A stretch of DNA of 64,000 bases from Methylocystis echinoides (lineage in GTDB: Bacteria > Pseudomonadota > Alphaproteobacteria > Rhizobiales > Beijerinckiaceae), in assembly GCF_027923385.1 (NCBI RefSeq), contig NZ_BSEC01000001.1, forward strand, positions 3,508,001-3,572,000, read 5' to 3'. The position numbers and the translations under genes are program-made. Shown in pieces: positions 16,620-24,672 of the stretch. Each line of letters opens with the position of its first letter. Position 1 is the stretch's first letter. Below the pieces are notes generated by a model. That model searched no databases, was not told the origin of the DNA, and saw nothing but the letters and a program-made list of their open reading frames with translations.

Positions 16620-16898
16620 TTAGATGCTTGGTGGCGTCGCACTTGGCTGCATAGGACGGGCCTGAGTTGGCCGACTGCTACGCTTTGGCATCGGCGCTGT
16701 TCCTTCACGCTGCGCCTGTTTACGAGCGAGCTTGCGAGCGCGTCGTATGGCCTCCGCTCTCTCGCGTATCCGCCTTTCCGAGGGTTTCTCGTAAGCGCGC
16801 CGTTGCTTCATCTCGCGAAAAACGCCCTCGCGTTGCAACTTCCTCTTCAGCGCACGAAGCGCCTGGTCGACATTGTTGTCGCGTACCAAAACCTGCAA
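16620..16898 (-). CDS. rpsU: 30S ribosomal protein S21
   Basis: 92 residues. It contains the S21 signature [36 protein letters not shown] and [12 protein letters not shown], then a Pro/Arg-rich tail longer than usual ([17 protein letters not shown]). The start is TTG at 16898; no ATG or GTG is available in frame just upstream, although an AAGGAG lies about 30 bp before it. S21 joins the small subunit late and promotes initiation. Alphaproteobacteria often keep several rpsU copies, commonly near cold-shock genes as here, so this may be an accessory copy. Confidence 0.88.
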   Translation of the reverse strand: MQVLVRDNNVDQALRALKRKLQREGVFREMKQRRAYEKPSERRIRERAEAIRRARKLARKQAQREGTAPMPKRSSRPTQARPMQPSATPPSI

Positions 16899-17593
16899 GG
16901 GATTTCCGATCTCAAAGAGCTTCCTCGACTCCTTAGATGCCGCATTGGCGCCACGAGCAGCAGCCCCGATCTGGGCATGCCTTGCCGAATTCCGGATATC
17001 GGGAAGAACTGAGGGCTGACAAGACCGCGATCTACTGTCAATCAGCCCGACATCCTTCGTTTAGAACAATGCGCCACCAAGCGCCAGCACAATCGTCTCG
17101 AGAGTGGTGACACAGCAGCTACTCGTTAGACCGATCCCGCGTCGTGGCGTGACCATATCCGCGTGACCAGACCCAGGGCTTCACAGGCGACAATTGTGCA
17201 TCGCCTTTAAAACATCGGATATTGGAGCAATATCAACGCCGATTGCTACCGATACTGTCCGCTTGCGTCGATGTGCGATTCCTAGGTCACAGCGCTGTGC
17301 ATGAAATCCATCATTGCCTTTACGATCATTCCGCCTATATTGAAGAGATCGATTTTCGGCCTGAAGATCTTGCTATCTTGTTCGCCACATGGCGAGTCGG
17401 CCTGTGACATCCTCTCCAGATCTTCGACGCGTCGCGACGGCACCGTAGCCGCCGCGAGATCGCACATGTCTAAATGACCTAATCCGCACTCTCCATTCTG
17501 AAAAATGGAAGGCCCTCTCCACTTCGAATCCGCGACATTAGTGAGCAGACACGGTCACACCCAACTGTCGAGATTTGACCAAAGGTAGCAATA
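16899..17593. other. 695-bp stretch without supported genes
   Basis: Only short ORFs with weak starts and unconvincing composition occur here, on both strands. No RNA gene, strong hairpin or promoter pair was recognised. Confidence 0.5.
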
Positions 17594-17860
17594 ATGGCGA
17601 AGGATGTTGATCCTCGAGAACGTTTTCGCGATGCGAAGAAGGTTCCTGTACCTACCCATAAATTTGAAGTCGGGGTTCGTGTCGCTTGCAAGCCGGGACC
17701 ATTCGCTGCGAACGGTCAGTTTCGGGTCATACGGCAGATGCCTAATGGCGGAAATGGCTTGCAGTATCGTATCCGATCAGATCGAGACGGACATGAGCGC
17801 GTTGTCGTCGAAGATGCGTTGATGAGAGCCATTCAAGGTGATTCAGTTTTCGGTGAATAG
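17594..17860 (+). CDS. Small hypothetical protein
   Basis: 88 residues starting MAKDVDPRERFRDAKKVPV; the ATG at 17594 is preceded by AAAGGTAG. Its composition is basic and soluble, with a beta-type centre (FEVGVRVACKPGPFAANGQFRVIRQMP, then YRIRSDRDGHERVVVEDAL). It resembles a small SH3-like fold, but no family is recognised. It stands alone, followed by an exported small protein gene. Confidence 0.6.
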   Translation: MAKDVDPRERFRDAKKVPVPTHKFEVGVRVACKPGPFAANGQFRVIRQMPNGGNGLQYRIRSDRDGHERVVVEDALMRAIQGDSVFGE

Positions 17861-17947
17861 GTTAACAGAAGCGGGAGCAAGTGGAGATTGATGCGCTCGG
17901 ATTAGCATCCGAAGGTCAAAAGTCGCCGCTATCTTGGGCAGAAGCAA

Positions 17948-18226
17948 ATGCGGAAAATCATCGTATTTATTGGGTTGAACTTGGCGCTGGGAACCGCCCA
18001 CGCCGAAAAGACGGCGGTGATACCTTGCACCCGAACATCTGACGGGGCCGTGATCTACGAAGAGGTTGATTTACAGGACAGTGCAAGGCAGTTCGCCATC
18101 ATTGATCCACGTTTTTTTCGAGTTGACCGATTCAAAAGGACACCCGGCCCCAGTGAAGACGAGGGTGCCAAGGGGACCTGCATTATTCACTTCATGTCGG
18201 AGGACGAATTCAACGTAAAGAAGTAA
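17948..18226 (+). CDS. Small exported hypothetical protein
   Basis: 92 residues with a signal peptide (MRKIIVFIGLNLALGTAHA-EK). The mature part is about 72 residues with two Cys (PCTRTSDG and GTCIIHF) that could form a disulfide. The ribosome-binding site is weak. Same strand as the following secreted repeat protein, with a 96-bp gap. No family recognised. Confidence 0.5.
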   Translation: MRKIIVFIGLNLALGTAHAEKTAVIPCTRTSDGAVIYEEVDLQDSARQFAIIDPRFFRVDRFKRTPGPSEDEGAKGTCIIHFMSEDEFNVKK

Positions 18227-18322
18227 GGGGCGTTAACGCTAGCATTTCTAATTGAATTTCATTTAAACCAAATTTTTCTGTACATAGCCTCAAGGATGAC
18301 AACAGAAATCGGGGATCTCTTA

Positions 18323-19096
18323 ATGAATAACTTTGTTCGTAGGTGGCTCCTCCTGGCAGCGAGTGTGGCATCCGCAACTTTGCTTGCGTCAAACTCCAAT
18401 GCAATGGCTCAAGCTCACAAGAATCCGCCAGCAAATGCGGAGGCGGTACGCTATGGGTCCGGCTGGGAATGCAAGCGCGGCTATCAACGGCAGGAGGATT
18501 CCTGTCTCGAAGTGAAAGTCCCGGACCACGCCTTCTTGACCAACACCATTTACGGCAAAGGTTGGGAGTGCAGTTACGGTTTCGTTGAGGATGGCGACCG
18601 TTGTGTCGCCGTTAAGGTGCCGGCCAACGCGAGTCTTGATTCATATTTCGGTAATAGCTGGCAATGCCTATCGGGATACCGCAAGAGTGACGCGGGATGT
18701 GATTTTATTACCGTGCCTGACCACGCATTTTTATCCCAAGCAACGACGTGGCGCGGCTGGGAATGTGAAAGAGGCTACCATGCGACTGAAACGGCTTGCA
18801 TGAAAATTGAGGTGCCTTCCCATGCGTTTTTGATCGAAGCGGGAGATGATTGGAGATGCGAGCGCGGCTATGAGATAAAGAATAATTCATGTTCAGTCGT
18901 TCACGTCCCGGATCATGCTACTTACGTTGCAGAACAATTTGGGAAGAAGTGGAAATGCATCCGGGGTTTCGAAGAAAGAGGAGCAGAATGCGCGCAGATC
19001 AAAGTTCCTGCGAACGCACATCTCGCCTCCTCCGGAAACTCATGGGAGTGTAATCGACCCTACAGACTGTTTGGTAAGGAATGCGCCAAAGAATGA
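18323..19096 (+). CDS. Secreted protein with seven Trp/Cys tandem repeats
   Basis: 257 residues from the ATG at 18323 (GGGGA 9 bp upstream; an ATG at 18296 is in frame). A signal peptide (MNNFVRRWLLLAAS to NAMAQA) is followed by seven units of about 32 residues. The core is W-x-C-x3-[YFP]-[YF]-x6-C, most units followed by a VP-[DAS]-[HN]-A linker. Examples are WECKRGYQRQEDSC, WECERGYHATETAC and WKCIRGFEERGAEC. Each unit carries two Cys that probably pair. The pattern resembles small extracellular disulfide modules, but I recognise no named domain. Likely periplasmic or surface-exposed. GC is lower than the core genome. Confidence 0.75.
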   Translation: MNNFVRRWLLLAASVASATLLASNSNAMAQAHKNPPANAEAVRYGSGWECKRGYQRQEDSCLEVKVPDHAFLTNTIYGKGWECSYGFVEDGDRCVAVKVPANASLDSYFGNSWQCLSGYRKSDAGCDFITVPDHAFLSQATTWRGWECERGYHATETACMKIEVPSHAFLIEAGDDWRCERGYEIKNNSCSVVHVPDHATYVAEQFGKKWKCIRGFEERGAECAQIKVPANAHLASSGNSWECNRPYRLFGKECAKE

Positions 19097-19165
19097 CAGA
19101 AAAGGATTGGTCGGCGGCCGGAGACTCTCGAAGTCCAGAGTGAATGTAGTGTTTTGCAATTCAGT

Positions 19166-19471
19166 TTACGGCACTTCTGCATCAGCTTTCATTCTCTCTA
19201 TGGCGCCCTCATACCCTTCGCGGACTTTATATAGCCTTGCGCCATAAGCCCTCGCAAAATCACGCCCCATATGCCGCCTCTCCAACGCCCACTCGATTGG
19301 GTGGCCGGCCGTCTTTTCAGCTATGAGGAGCCGCTGGCATTCTGTTCCAGAATCGATGCAGATTTCTTCTCCAGAAAGCGCCCTCGTCGTTACGAATTCA
19401 ACGGGCCCTCTGCTTGAGTCGAAGACCGCAAGGTAGCCTTTAAAGCCATCGAAGCAGGCAATGGATCTCAT
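19166..19471 (-). CDS. Small hypothetical protein
   Basis: 101 residues from the ATG at 19471 (MRSIACFDGFKGYLAVFDSSRG). Predicted beta strands come first, then FARAYGARLYKVREGYEGAIERMKADAE as a C-terminal helix. The frame extends 10 codons upstream. Convergent with the repeat protein gene. No family recognised. Confidence 0.5.
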   Translation of the reverse strand: MRSIACFDGFKGYLAVFDSSRGPVEFVTTRALSGEEICIDSGTECQRLLIAEKTAGHPIEWALERRHMGRDFARAYGARLYKVREGYEGAIERMKADAEVP

Positions 19472-19597
19472 GAATCTTCTTTCGCGTCGTTTTGACGCCA
19501 AACCTCTTCAGATATCTGCTCAAGCTTCGAACATTTTGATGAATACGCGCCTGAATTGAGCAACGGCCTATACGACAAGAAGACCTACTAGAGAAAT

Positions 19598-19903
19598 TTA
19601 CGCGTCATTTTCGACGTCTTCCGCTGAGTCAGTTTCGTCGACCTTCTCCAGATTGGCATTCTCTGATGCGCCATCGACGACGATATCTGAAACGACTTCG
19701 AAGGAAGATATGTCAAGAGGCGGCGTAGGACGCTTTGTTCTGTTATTGAAAGCCCCGGCGCTCCTCACGGATGAGCGTACAGGTTCGATAACTTCGAAGA
19801 CCGTCGCGCATTTCGGACAGACGATCTTAGTGCGATTAAGATCAAAAAATGCGGTATTACAGCTCAGGCATCGGCGCTTTTCGCCCATTTTCTCTCTGAT
19901 CAT
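19598..19903 (-). CDS. TIGR02300-like (FYDLN-acid) zinc-ribbon protein
   Basis: 101 residues, or 96 from the internal ATG at 19888. The N-terminal zinc ribbon has CLSC and CPKC pairs around FFDLNRTKIVCPKCATVFE, the FYDLN motif of TIGR02300 with Phe for the first Tyr. A long acidic tail rich in Asp and Glu follows, also typical. The function of the family is unknown; it is widespread in alphaproteobacteria. Its start overlaps the stop of the upstream gene (19903) by one base, so the two are translationally coupled. Confidence 0.75.
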   Translation of the reverse strand: MIREKMGEKRRCLSCNTAFFDLNRTKIVCPKCATVFEVIEPVRSSVRSAGAFNNRTKRPTPPLDISSFEVVSDIVVDGASENANLEKVDETDSAEDVENDA

Positions 19904-20196
19904 TACTGAACCCTTTGTTTCCGTCTCGGGGAAGGCCTTCCAAGCGTCGAGCTTGTTTGTCGCCGTAAGGGATAGACTCGGTCGTCATAAAGAGGACGGA
20001 TCTCCCTGCCGAAGTAGTGGCCGTCCGCAGCTTCGAGTGAACAGCCATCGACAATTGCCGGCCCAAGAGATTCTATCGCAAAGCGAATGGCCTCCGCGGC
20101 TCGCGGGAAGTGGCGCTGGACGACAATTCTATCTTTCGATTTCGTGCTCATCACGTAACAGAGCGAGGCTTCCATTCCGTAATGCTTCAGGTCCAT
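19903..20196 (-). CDS. Small hypothetical protein
   Basis: 97 residues from the ATG at 20196, which has a good AGGAGA site. It starts MDLKHYGMEASLCYVMST, continues with a helix-rich middle (FPRAAEAIRFAIESLGPAIV) and ends with a very basic tail (LGRPSPRRKQRVQ). It overlaps the zinc-ribbon gene downstream by one base. No family recognised. Confidence 0.55.
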   Translation of the reverse strand: MDLKHYGMEASLCYVMSTKSKDRIVVQRHFPRAAEAIRFAIESLGPAIVDGCSLEAADGHYFGREIRPLYDDRVYPLRRQTSSTLGRPSPRRKQRVQ

Positions 20197-20934
20197 AGAT
20201 TCTCCTGAATCCCTCACTCCGCGCGAAGGCAGACTGGCGACAAATTTCACCAAACAAGCTTCCTCACGCGTGAGGCTCAGCGCACTCAAGCGTGGAAAAG
20301 CGTAATGCTTCGAGGAGCTACAAATGATTCCAGGCCACTCTATGAGCGGGGACCGGGGCCTTTTCCTTGCCGTCGGCCGTCTGTGTTCTGGAAGATTGAT
20401 CCGGCCTAGACTGACGAGCCATTGAAATTCAGCATAGCCCTATTCTGTGGAATCACAAGTGCGTTTCATCACAAGATAGGCTCGACGGCCATGACGTCTC
20501 TTCTTGGCGTCATCAGCACAGCATCTATTGAGAGATATTTGCCGAGTCTGACTGCCATGAGGTCAAAGCCGAGTTTGCTCTCCCACTCCCTCACACGCAA
20601 GCGACGCTCTTCTGGATAAGAAAGCTTGCGTTTATTCGGATCAACGAGCAACATTGATCGTTGATCTCTCGTTCATTTTCCTCACTCAAGGAGGGGGATC
20701 GGCGCAGGCGGACCAGAATGCCCATTTTCGGGCCGCCTGCCTTTAATGCTCGCAAATCCACAAACTCGGTGTTGTGGCGTTCTATCGAATGATCGCCTGT
20801 CTATCGCGATAGATGACGCTAAGACCGAGTCGCTCTCGCGAGTATCTTGCTAGGTCCCTCTGATCTAATTGGCTATTTTTCGTACTTGTCGACAATAGTA
20901 ACCGGAGGACTGATAGGCTGACTGAGAGGTCAAA
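20197..20934. other. 738-bp stretch with at most one weak small ORF
   Basis: Apart from the low-confidence ORF at 20469-20654 nothing is supported here. Several GATCGC/GCGATA-type short palindromes lie near 20785-20830. No terminator or RNA gene was recognised. Confidence 0.4.
20469..20654 (-). CDS. Possible small hypothetical protein
   Basis: 61 residues (MLLVDPNKRKLSYPEERRLR, then WESKLGFDLMAVRLGKYLSIDAVLMTPRRD). The composition is protein-like, with a charged helix and then strands, but the ribosome-binding site is weak and no family is recognised. Could equally be chance. Confidence 0.3.
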   Translation of the reverse strand: MLLVDPNKRKLSYPEERRLRVREWESKLGFDLMAVRLGKYLSIDAVLMTPRRDVMAVEPIL

Positions 20935-21144
20935 ATGTTTCTAAGACTTTTCGAAGCCGTATGTCTCACGATGGCATGGGCCTTCGCCATTTCGATGATT
21001 TCTGCCTTTCCATTCCTTGTCGTCTCTACGATATCGGAATGCTTGGGACGCAATTTCTTGACGAGCATTTGGCTCGGGATATCCGCCAGCTGCATCGTTG
21101 TGTCTGCGGTTGTCGTCCTACCTCTGTTGAGCAGAGCCCGGTAA
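20935..21144 (+). CDS. Small two-helix membrane protein
   Basis: 69 residues, mostly two hydrophobic segments (LFEAVCLTMAWAFAISMISA with FPFLVVSTI, and SIWLGISASCIVVSAVVVLP), ending LLSRAR. GAGAGGTC lies upstream of the ATG at 20935. Probably an inner-membrane protein; function unknown. Confidence 0.45.
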   Translation: MFLRLFEAVCLTMAWAFAISMISAFPFLVVSTISECLGRNFLTSIWLGISASCIVVSAVVVLPLLSRAR

Positions 21145-21332
21145 GTTTGATTGTTACGCAACTTGACTGAGTCGGCCTCGTGTAGGACCCACTCTCATAG
21201 ACCCTTAACTGGTGTTACAGCGCGAGCAATGAAGGGTCCTTCAGGCTTAAGAACTTTAGCTCGAGGAGCCGTTTATGTTCAGAATTGCCCGATGATTATC
21301 GAAAATTCAGAAGGGATCTCCATATTATTGTC

Positions 21333-21608
21333 ATGGCGAAGAGTACGAAGCGTAGCTTTATTGGCATTGTGAGAGTCGGTCGCTCATCGAGGAATATTCG
21401 TGTGTTCGCCGAGGACGAAGCATCCGCGACAAAGTCGTTGCAAGGTCAGTACGGAACCGAAAACATTATTGAGGTTCGCTGTGATAGCGGAGTTCTGGAT
21501 CGGAAATCTCAGGCTGAAGCAGACGTTGGGAAGGCGGTGATCTACAACTTGACGGGGGCGTGGTTTGCCTTCGTGAAGTGGGTTTTGCGCGAAAGCTTCC
21601 GAAAGTAA
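21333..21608 (+). CDS. Small hypothetical protein
   Basis: 91 residues from the ATG at 21333 (MAKSTKRSFIGIVRVGRSSRNIRVFAEDE). A beta-rich start is followed by EVRCDSGVLDRKSQAEADVGKAVIYNLTGAWF and a helical end. The ribosome-binding site is poor. The 3' end overlaps the frame that encodes a zinc-finger remnant. Confidence 0.45.
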   Translation: MAKSTKRSFIGIVRVGRSSRNIRVFAEDEASATKSLQGQYGTENIIEVRCDSGVLDRKSQAEADVGKAVIYNLTGAWFAFVKWVLRESFRK

Positions 21609-21649
21609 CCCGGAAAAAGGGCGCACAGCTGCCAATTGTGAATAAGGGG

Positions 21650-21799
21650 CAAGCGAAGCGATTAATTGGCGCACGAATTTGGCCCCGGCGGATTTCACTT
21701 GGCACCTACGGTGTCTGCACAAAATGCGGCGAACCAATTGACCCGAGGCGCCTCAAGGTAGTCCCCACTGCAGCCCGCTGCATATCATGCGCAGGCTAA
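21650..21799 (+). pseudogene. DksA/TraR C4 zinc-finger fragment
   Basis: The frame ending at 21799 encodes SLGTYGVCTKCGEPIDPRRL and ends ARCISCAG. This is the C4 zinc finger with the flanking helix of DksA/TraR-type RNA-polymerase-binding proteins (two Cys pairs, CTKC and CISC). The coiled-coil domain that should precede it is absent. Upstream codons (VNKGQAKRLIGARIWPRR) do not resemble it, and the frame runs into the neighbouring gene. Probably the 3' remnant of a degraded gene. The left boundary is approximate. Confidence 0.5.
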
Positions 21800-21940
21800 A
21801 TTTGAGCGGCCTCACCCAGCACGCCCTTCAAATGACACTGCCGAGAACTAGTCACTTCGCGGGATGTTGAACCACCACAATTTGCGTCGTCCGAGACTAT
21901 TGGTCTTTCTTTCTGCGGTGGCCGAATTTATTTTCGCTCC

Positions 21941-22537
21941 ATGAGCACACCACGCCGCAGCGTCCTTTCCGCGCTGGCTACCCTTTTCTTCAGCCGCCCA
22001 GCCAGAAGTGAAGCCCAACCGGGCGCATCCTCCATAATTGACGATCTCAGTCGGGAACCGCCAATCGCATCGATTGGAACCGACTGGCATCTATTTACTG
22101 ACACCGTTATGGGCGGCGTCTCCAAGGCAATAATGACCCGCGAGCTTGTCAGAGGACGGAGAGCCATTCGGCTGCGTGGGGACGTAAGTCTCGAAAACAA
22201 CGGAGGTTTCGTCCAGATTTCCCTCGATTTTCGACCTGACGGTGGTCCGATAGACGCCAGCGAATGGACGGGGATCGAGGTCGATGTCCTCGGAAACAGC
22301 GAAGAATACGCGGTCAATCTGCGGACAACCGATCTTACCCGCCCCTGGCAATCCTACCGCCAGACTTTCAGAGCAACGCCTAACTGGGCAACGGTGAAGC
22401 TACCGTTTGGAAATTTCTTTGCGAACCGGACGGATATTCCGCTGGATACTCATCGACTACGTCGACTGGGAATTATTGGGATCGGCAGAGATTTTTACGC
22501 CGACATTTCGATCGGCGGCGTAAGATATTTTCGATAA
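21941..22537 (+). CDS. CIA30-family (CBM11-like) exported protein
   Basis: 198 residues. The N-terminus has a twin-arginine-like RRSVLSALATLFF and a cleavable region near ARSEA. The mature part has the CIA30/galactose-binding-like fold: DWHLFTDTVMGGVSKA, LRGDVSLENNGGFVQISLDF, WTGIEVDVLGN, TTDLTRPWQSYRQTFRA, and a final IGIGRDFYADISIGGVRYF. In eukaryotes CIA30 assists complex I assembly. The role of bacterial members is unknown, and the fold suggests carbohydrate or ligand binding. Stands alone, with no complex I gene nearby. Confidence 0.8.
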   Translation: MSTPRRSVLSALATLFFSRPARSEAQPGASSIIDDLSREPPIASIGTDWHLFTDTVMGGVSKAIMTRELVRGRRAIRLRGDVSLENNGGFVQISLDFRPDGGPIDASEWTGIEVDVLGNSEEYAVNLRTTDLTRPWQSYRQTFRATPNWATVKLPFGNFFANRTDIPLDTHRLRRLGIIGIGRDFYADISIGGVRYFR

Positions 22538-22861
22538 AGCTTAGCTCATGGAGTAGCCTATCAACAGAGGAAGGGTGACGACCTTTGGAGAGGGGGAGCC
22601 GCCCGTCGAGACCCCCTCTTTGATTGCCGCCCTTCCCGGCACGACCATCAAACTCTCGCCCCACTTCGCTTCAAACTTTTGGGCACCTTTTCAATGCTCT
22701 ACAGCCGCCAAACCGGCGCTGCGCTATGTACCTATTTGGGGAGCTGAAGCGATACATATTTAGGTTTTTATTCCTATTACACAAATGATACACACAGAGA
22801 TATTTGCGTCATAAATACTTGTTTTTTATTATTAAAATTGGTTGTCGAGTATAATTCGCGC
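22538..22861. other. Gene-free, partly AT-rich stretch
   Basis: 324 bp after the CIA30 gene with no supportable ORF. Positions 22765-22860 are markedly AT-rich for this genome and lead into a TATAAT at 22850-22855, the probable promoter of the candidate small RNA described next. Confidence 0.5.
22850..22855 (+). promoter_or_regulatory. TATAAT -10 element of candidate small RNA
   Basis: A perfect consensus -10 hexamer at the end of an AT-rich tract. No good -35 is seen at 16-18 bp spacing (TATTAT at 22827). Confidence 0.45.
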
Positions 22862-22944
22862 TAATCATTTTCAGCGCCGAAGACACAAGCGATCCAAACG
22901 ACAATACAGGCGCCAGCATCTTTCATGCTGGCGCCTGTTTTTTT
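22862..22944 (+). ncRNA. Candidate intergenic small RNA (~83 nt)
   Basis: A TATAAT at 22850 is followed after about 50 bp by a 13-14 bp perfect hairpin (AGGCGCCAGCAT, 5-base loop, ATGCTGGCGCCT) and eight T residues. There is no ORF between. The 5' part contains CAGCGCCG (22872-22879), which could pair with the GGCGC of the terminator stem as an alternative structure. The arrangement is that of a short independent transcript. No known family recognised. Confidence 0.5.
22907..22944 (+). terminator. Strong rho-independent terminator
   Basis: Stem CAGGCGCCAGCAT / ATGCTGGCGCCTG with loop CTTTC, followed by TTTTTTT. Confidence 0.9.
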
Positions 22945-23042
22945 GCGCGGTCGGCCGCCAGACCGGATTACATTAGCGCGGGATATGTGCGGCCTCGGCC
23001 ATGACCTCGCGCAGCGCCTGCGGGAAGAAGGCCGGGCGTCGC

Positions 23043-23387
23043 TTATGCGACGCCGAACAGCGCGTCGGCGCTGAGGCCCGCCTCACAGTTGCTGCCAATA
23101 CGGATCAGCGGGCCGTTGATCAGGGCGGGATCGAGAATCATTTCCACGAGCGCCGACTGGGGCGTGATTCGCTCGGGATTGATTTCTCCCGAAACAACGC
23201 GGCTTGCGCCCGGATTGAACCACTCCCGAACCGGTCGCGAACCGAAGAAGGGCCGCAGGCTTGAAACGCTCCACGGCTCATTCATGAGGTCAAAGCTTTC
23301 AACCACATGACCGAGCGCGATCAATCGCGCCTTCTGGGAAGCACAATGTGGGTAGGCCGCAGATTCGAAAAATATCACACGCGCCAT
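23043..23387 (-). CDS. ArsC/Spx-like nitrogenase-associated protein
   Basis: 114 residues from the ATG at 23387, with AAGGAGG upstream. Thioredoxin-like ArsC fold: MARVIFFESAAYPHCASQKARL with a single Cys in the active-site loop, then NEPWSVSSLRPFFGSRPVREWFNP, NPERITPQSALVEMILDPALINGPLIRIG. This matches the TIGR01616 nitrogenase-associated group that usually occurs with nif genes. None is present in this window. The long open frame upstream to 23645 is not part of the protein. Predicted role: redox or metal-related support of nitrogen fixation (inference). Confidence 0.75.
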   Translation of the reverse strand: MARVIFFESAAYPHCASQKARLIALGHVVESFDLMNEPWSVSSLRPFFGSRPVREWFNPGASRVVSGEINPERITPQSALVEMILDPALINGPLIRIGSNCEAGLSADALFGVA

Positions 23388-23704
23388 ACCGCACGGCCTC
23401 CTTCGGACATTGTGTATGGGCCTATAGAGAGTTCCTATCGACATGTCTGTCGCAAATGCGCCACGTCTCGCCGAATTCGGCGGTCGTGGTAAGATCTCGA
23501 CCGCGCGCGAGACGATCGAAAATCCGTCGACGCCGCGCCGAATTGCCTCACTCGACGTGATGGGCTTCGATCTCGACGCAAATACTGTTAGGAGTATGCC
23601 GTCGTTGCTTTGATCAACGGCGCGCCCGCCGCCTCGAATGGCCATTGCCGCCAGCTGACCTGCGGCGCGGCACTATTCCGCCAGCCCACGGAGCCTCTGT
23701 CCGC

Positions 23705-23821
23705 ATGAAGCTGAAGCCTTATTACGATCTGACGATTCCGGAGATGCTGGCCATTGTGGCCGTTTTCTTCCTTCTTGGCCGCGTCGCGGCTGTTCTCTTC
23801 CGTCATGCCCCCGCCCTGTAA
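23705..23821 (+). CDS. Possible 38-residue single-pass membrane protein
   Basis: ORF MKLKPYYDLTIPEMLAIVAV, then FFLLGRVAAVLFRHAPAL. It has a basic start, one hydrophobic helix and a basic end. GGAG lies 12 bp upstream of the ATG. Composition is convincing for a tiny membrane protein, but it is short and unrecognised. Confidence 0.35.
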   Translation: MKLKPYYDLTIPEMLAIVAVFFLLGRVAAVLFRHAPAL

Positions 23822-23894
23822 TCCTTCATCTGTTCGCAATCGCCTGCGACAATAAAGCCGGCGAAGATGGCACATCGGTTGCTCCGAAGTGTCC

Positions 23895-24140
23895 ATGATG
23901 AAAGACAGCCAAGTCCGCTTCCGCCCCGGCTCCCGTCTTCCGGCCAACCTTGGGGTTCCGCCGGAAACCATCGGGACCGTCATCTGCAACTATCTGATTT
24001 CCAATCCGCTGCTCGGATCGCCGGAACGGGTGGACGTCAGATTCGACTGCGGCAGGGTCGCCTGGGGCGTGCCCATCGCCGAATTTGTGCAGGTCGGGAA
24101 AACCGGCAGGGATGCCGGGAAGCTCAATCAGGCTGCATAA
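23895..24140 (+). CDS. Small hypothetical protein
   Basis: 81 residues (MMKDSQVRFRPGSRLPANLG, then VPPETIGTVICNYLISNP and ERVDVRFDCGRVAWGVPIAEFVQVGK). Looks like a compact beta-barrel-type protein. GC and codon use match the core genome. No family recognised; the start could also be 23889. Confidence 0.5.
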   Translation: MMKDSQVRFRPGSRLPANLGVPPETIGTVICNYLISNPLLGSPERVDVRFDCGRVAWGVPIAEFVQVGKTGRDAGKLNQAA

Positions 24141-24295
24141 TTTCCCGGCGCCCGGCGCCTTCAGCTTCGGCCTTCGCATCAAAGGCGACAAGGCGCTCCG
24201 GCGCTGCCCGGCGGCGCGGGATTGCGTCGTCCCTCGCGCCCCGCGATGATGGGCCTGCGGGGCCGCGAAGCGCCCGCAGATTGCTGGAGGCGGGA

Positions 24296-24418
24296 TTGAT
24301 TCATCTGTGCAATGGCGGGCCAAAGGGCCGCCTGAAGATACTCGACAGGCTGCTGGCGGCGCTCGCCGCCATCGCCCTGCTCGTTTCGCTCGCGCCGCAA
24401 CTGAGCCAGATCGGGTGA
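24296..24418 (+). CDS. Possible 40-residue membrane protein
   Basis: A TTG at 24296 with GGAGG five bases upstream opens a frame (LIHLCNGGPKGRLKILDRLL) that continues with one hydrophobic helix (AALAAIALLVSLAP) to TGA at 24418. The ribosome-binding site and helix are suggestive; the start codon is unusual and nothing is recognised. Confidence 0.3.
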   Translation: MIHLCNGGPKGRLKILDRLLAALAAIALLVSLAPQLSQIG

Positions 24419-24462
24419 GCGCCCGCTAACGCATCACGCCAAGGTCGAATCCGGCCTTTCCA

Positions 24463-24672
24463 TCAGCGAAGATTGAGCGGCGCGGCGCCGACCTTGTTCA
24501 TGAGCGTCCGGACTTCATCCGCCTTTTCGAAAAGGCTGGCCGCGGCGTCCGGCGCGCCGGCGCTCTCCTGATGCTCCCATTCCTTGAGCAGGAAGCTCAG
24601 ATGGTCGCCGAGGGCTTTATGAATGACGGCGATTTCGTTTCTCGTGAGCGGAACGCTGAACGTGTCGGTCAT
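24463..24672 (-). CDS. Small hypothetical protein
   Basis: 69 residues from the ATG at 24672, with GGAGAAG upstream. Mostly helical (MTDTFSVPLTRNEIAVIHKA, then LGDHLSFLLKEWEHQE and AASLFEKADEVRTLMNKVG). A soluble helical bundle is likely. No family recognised. Confidence 0.55.
   Translation of the reverse strand: MTDTFSVPLTRNEIAVIHKALGDHLSFLLKEWEHQESAGAPDAAASLFEKADEVRTLMNKVGAAPLNLR

Noticed and set aside
17222..17407. 61-codon ORF as a gene
   Set aside because: No ribosome-binding site, no family, and overlapped by an equally long ORF on the other strand.
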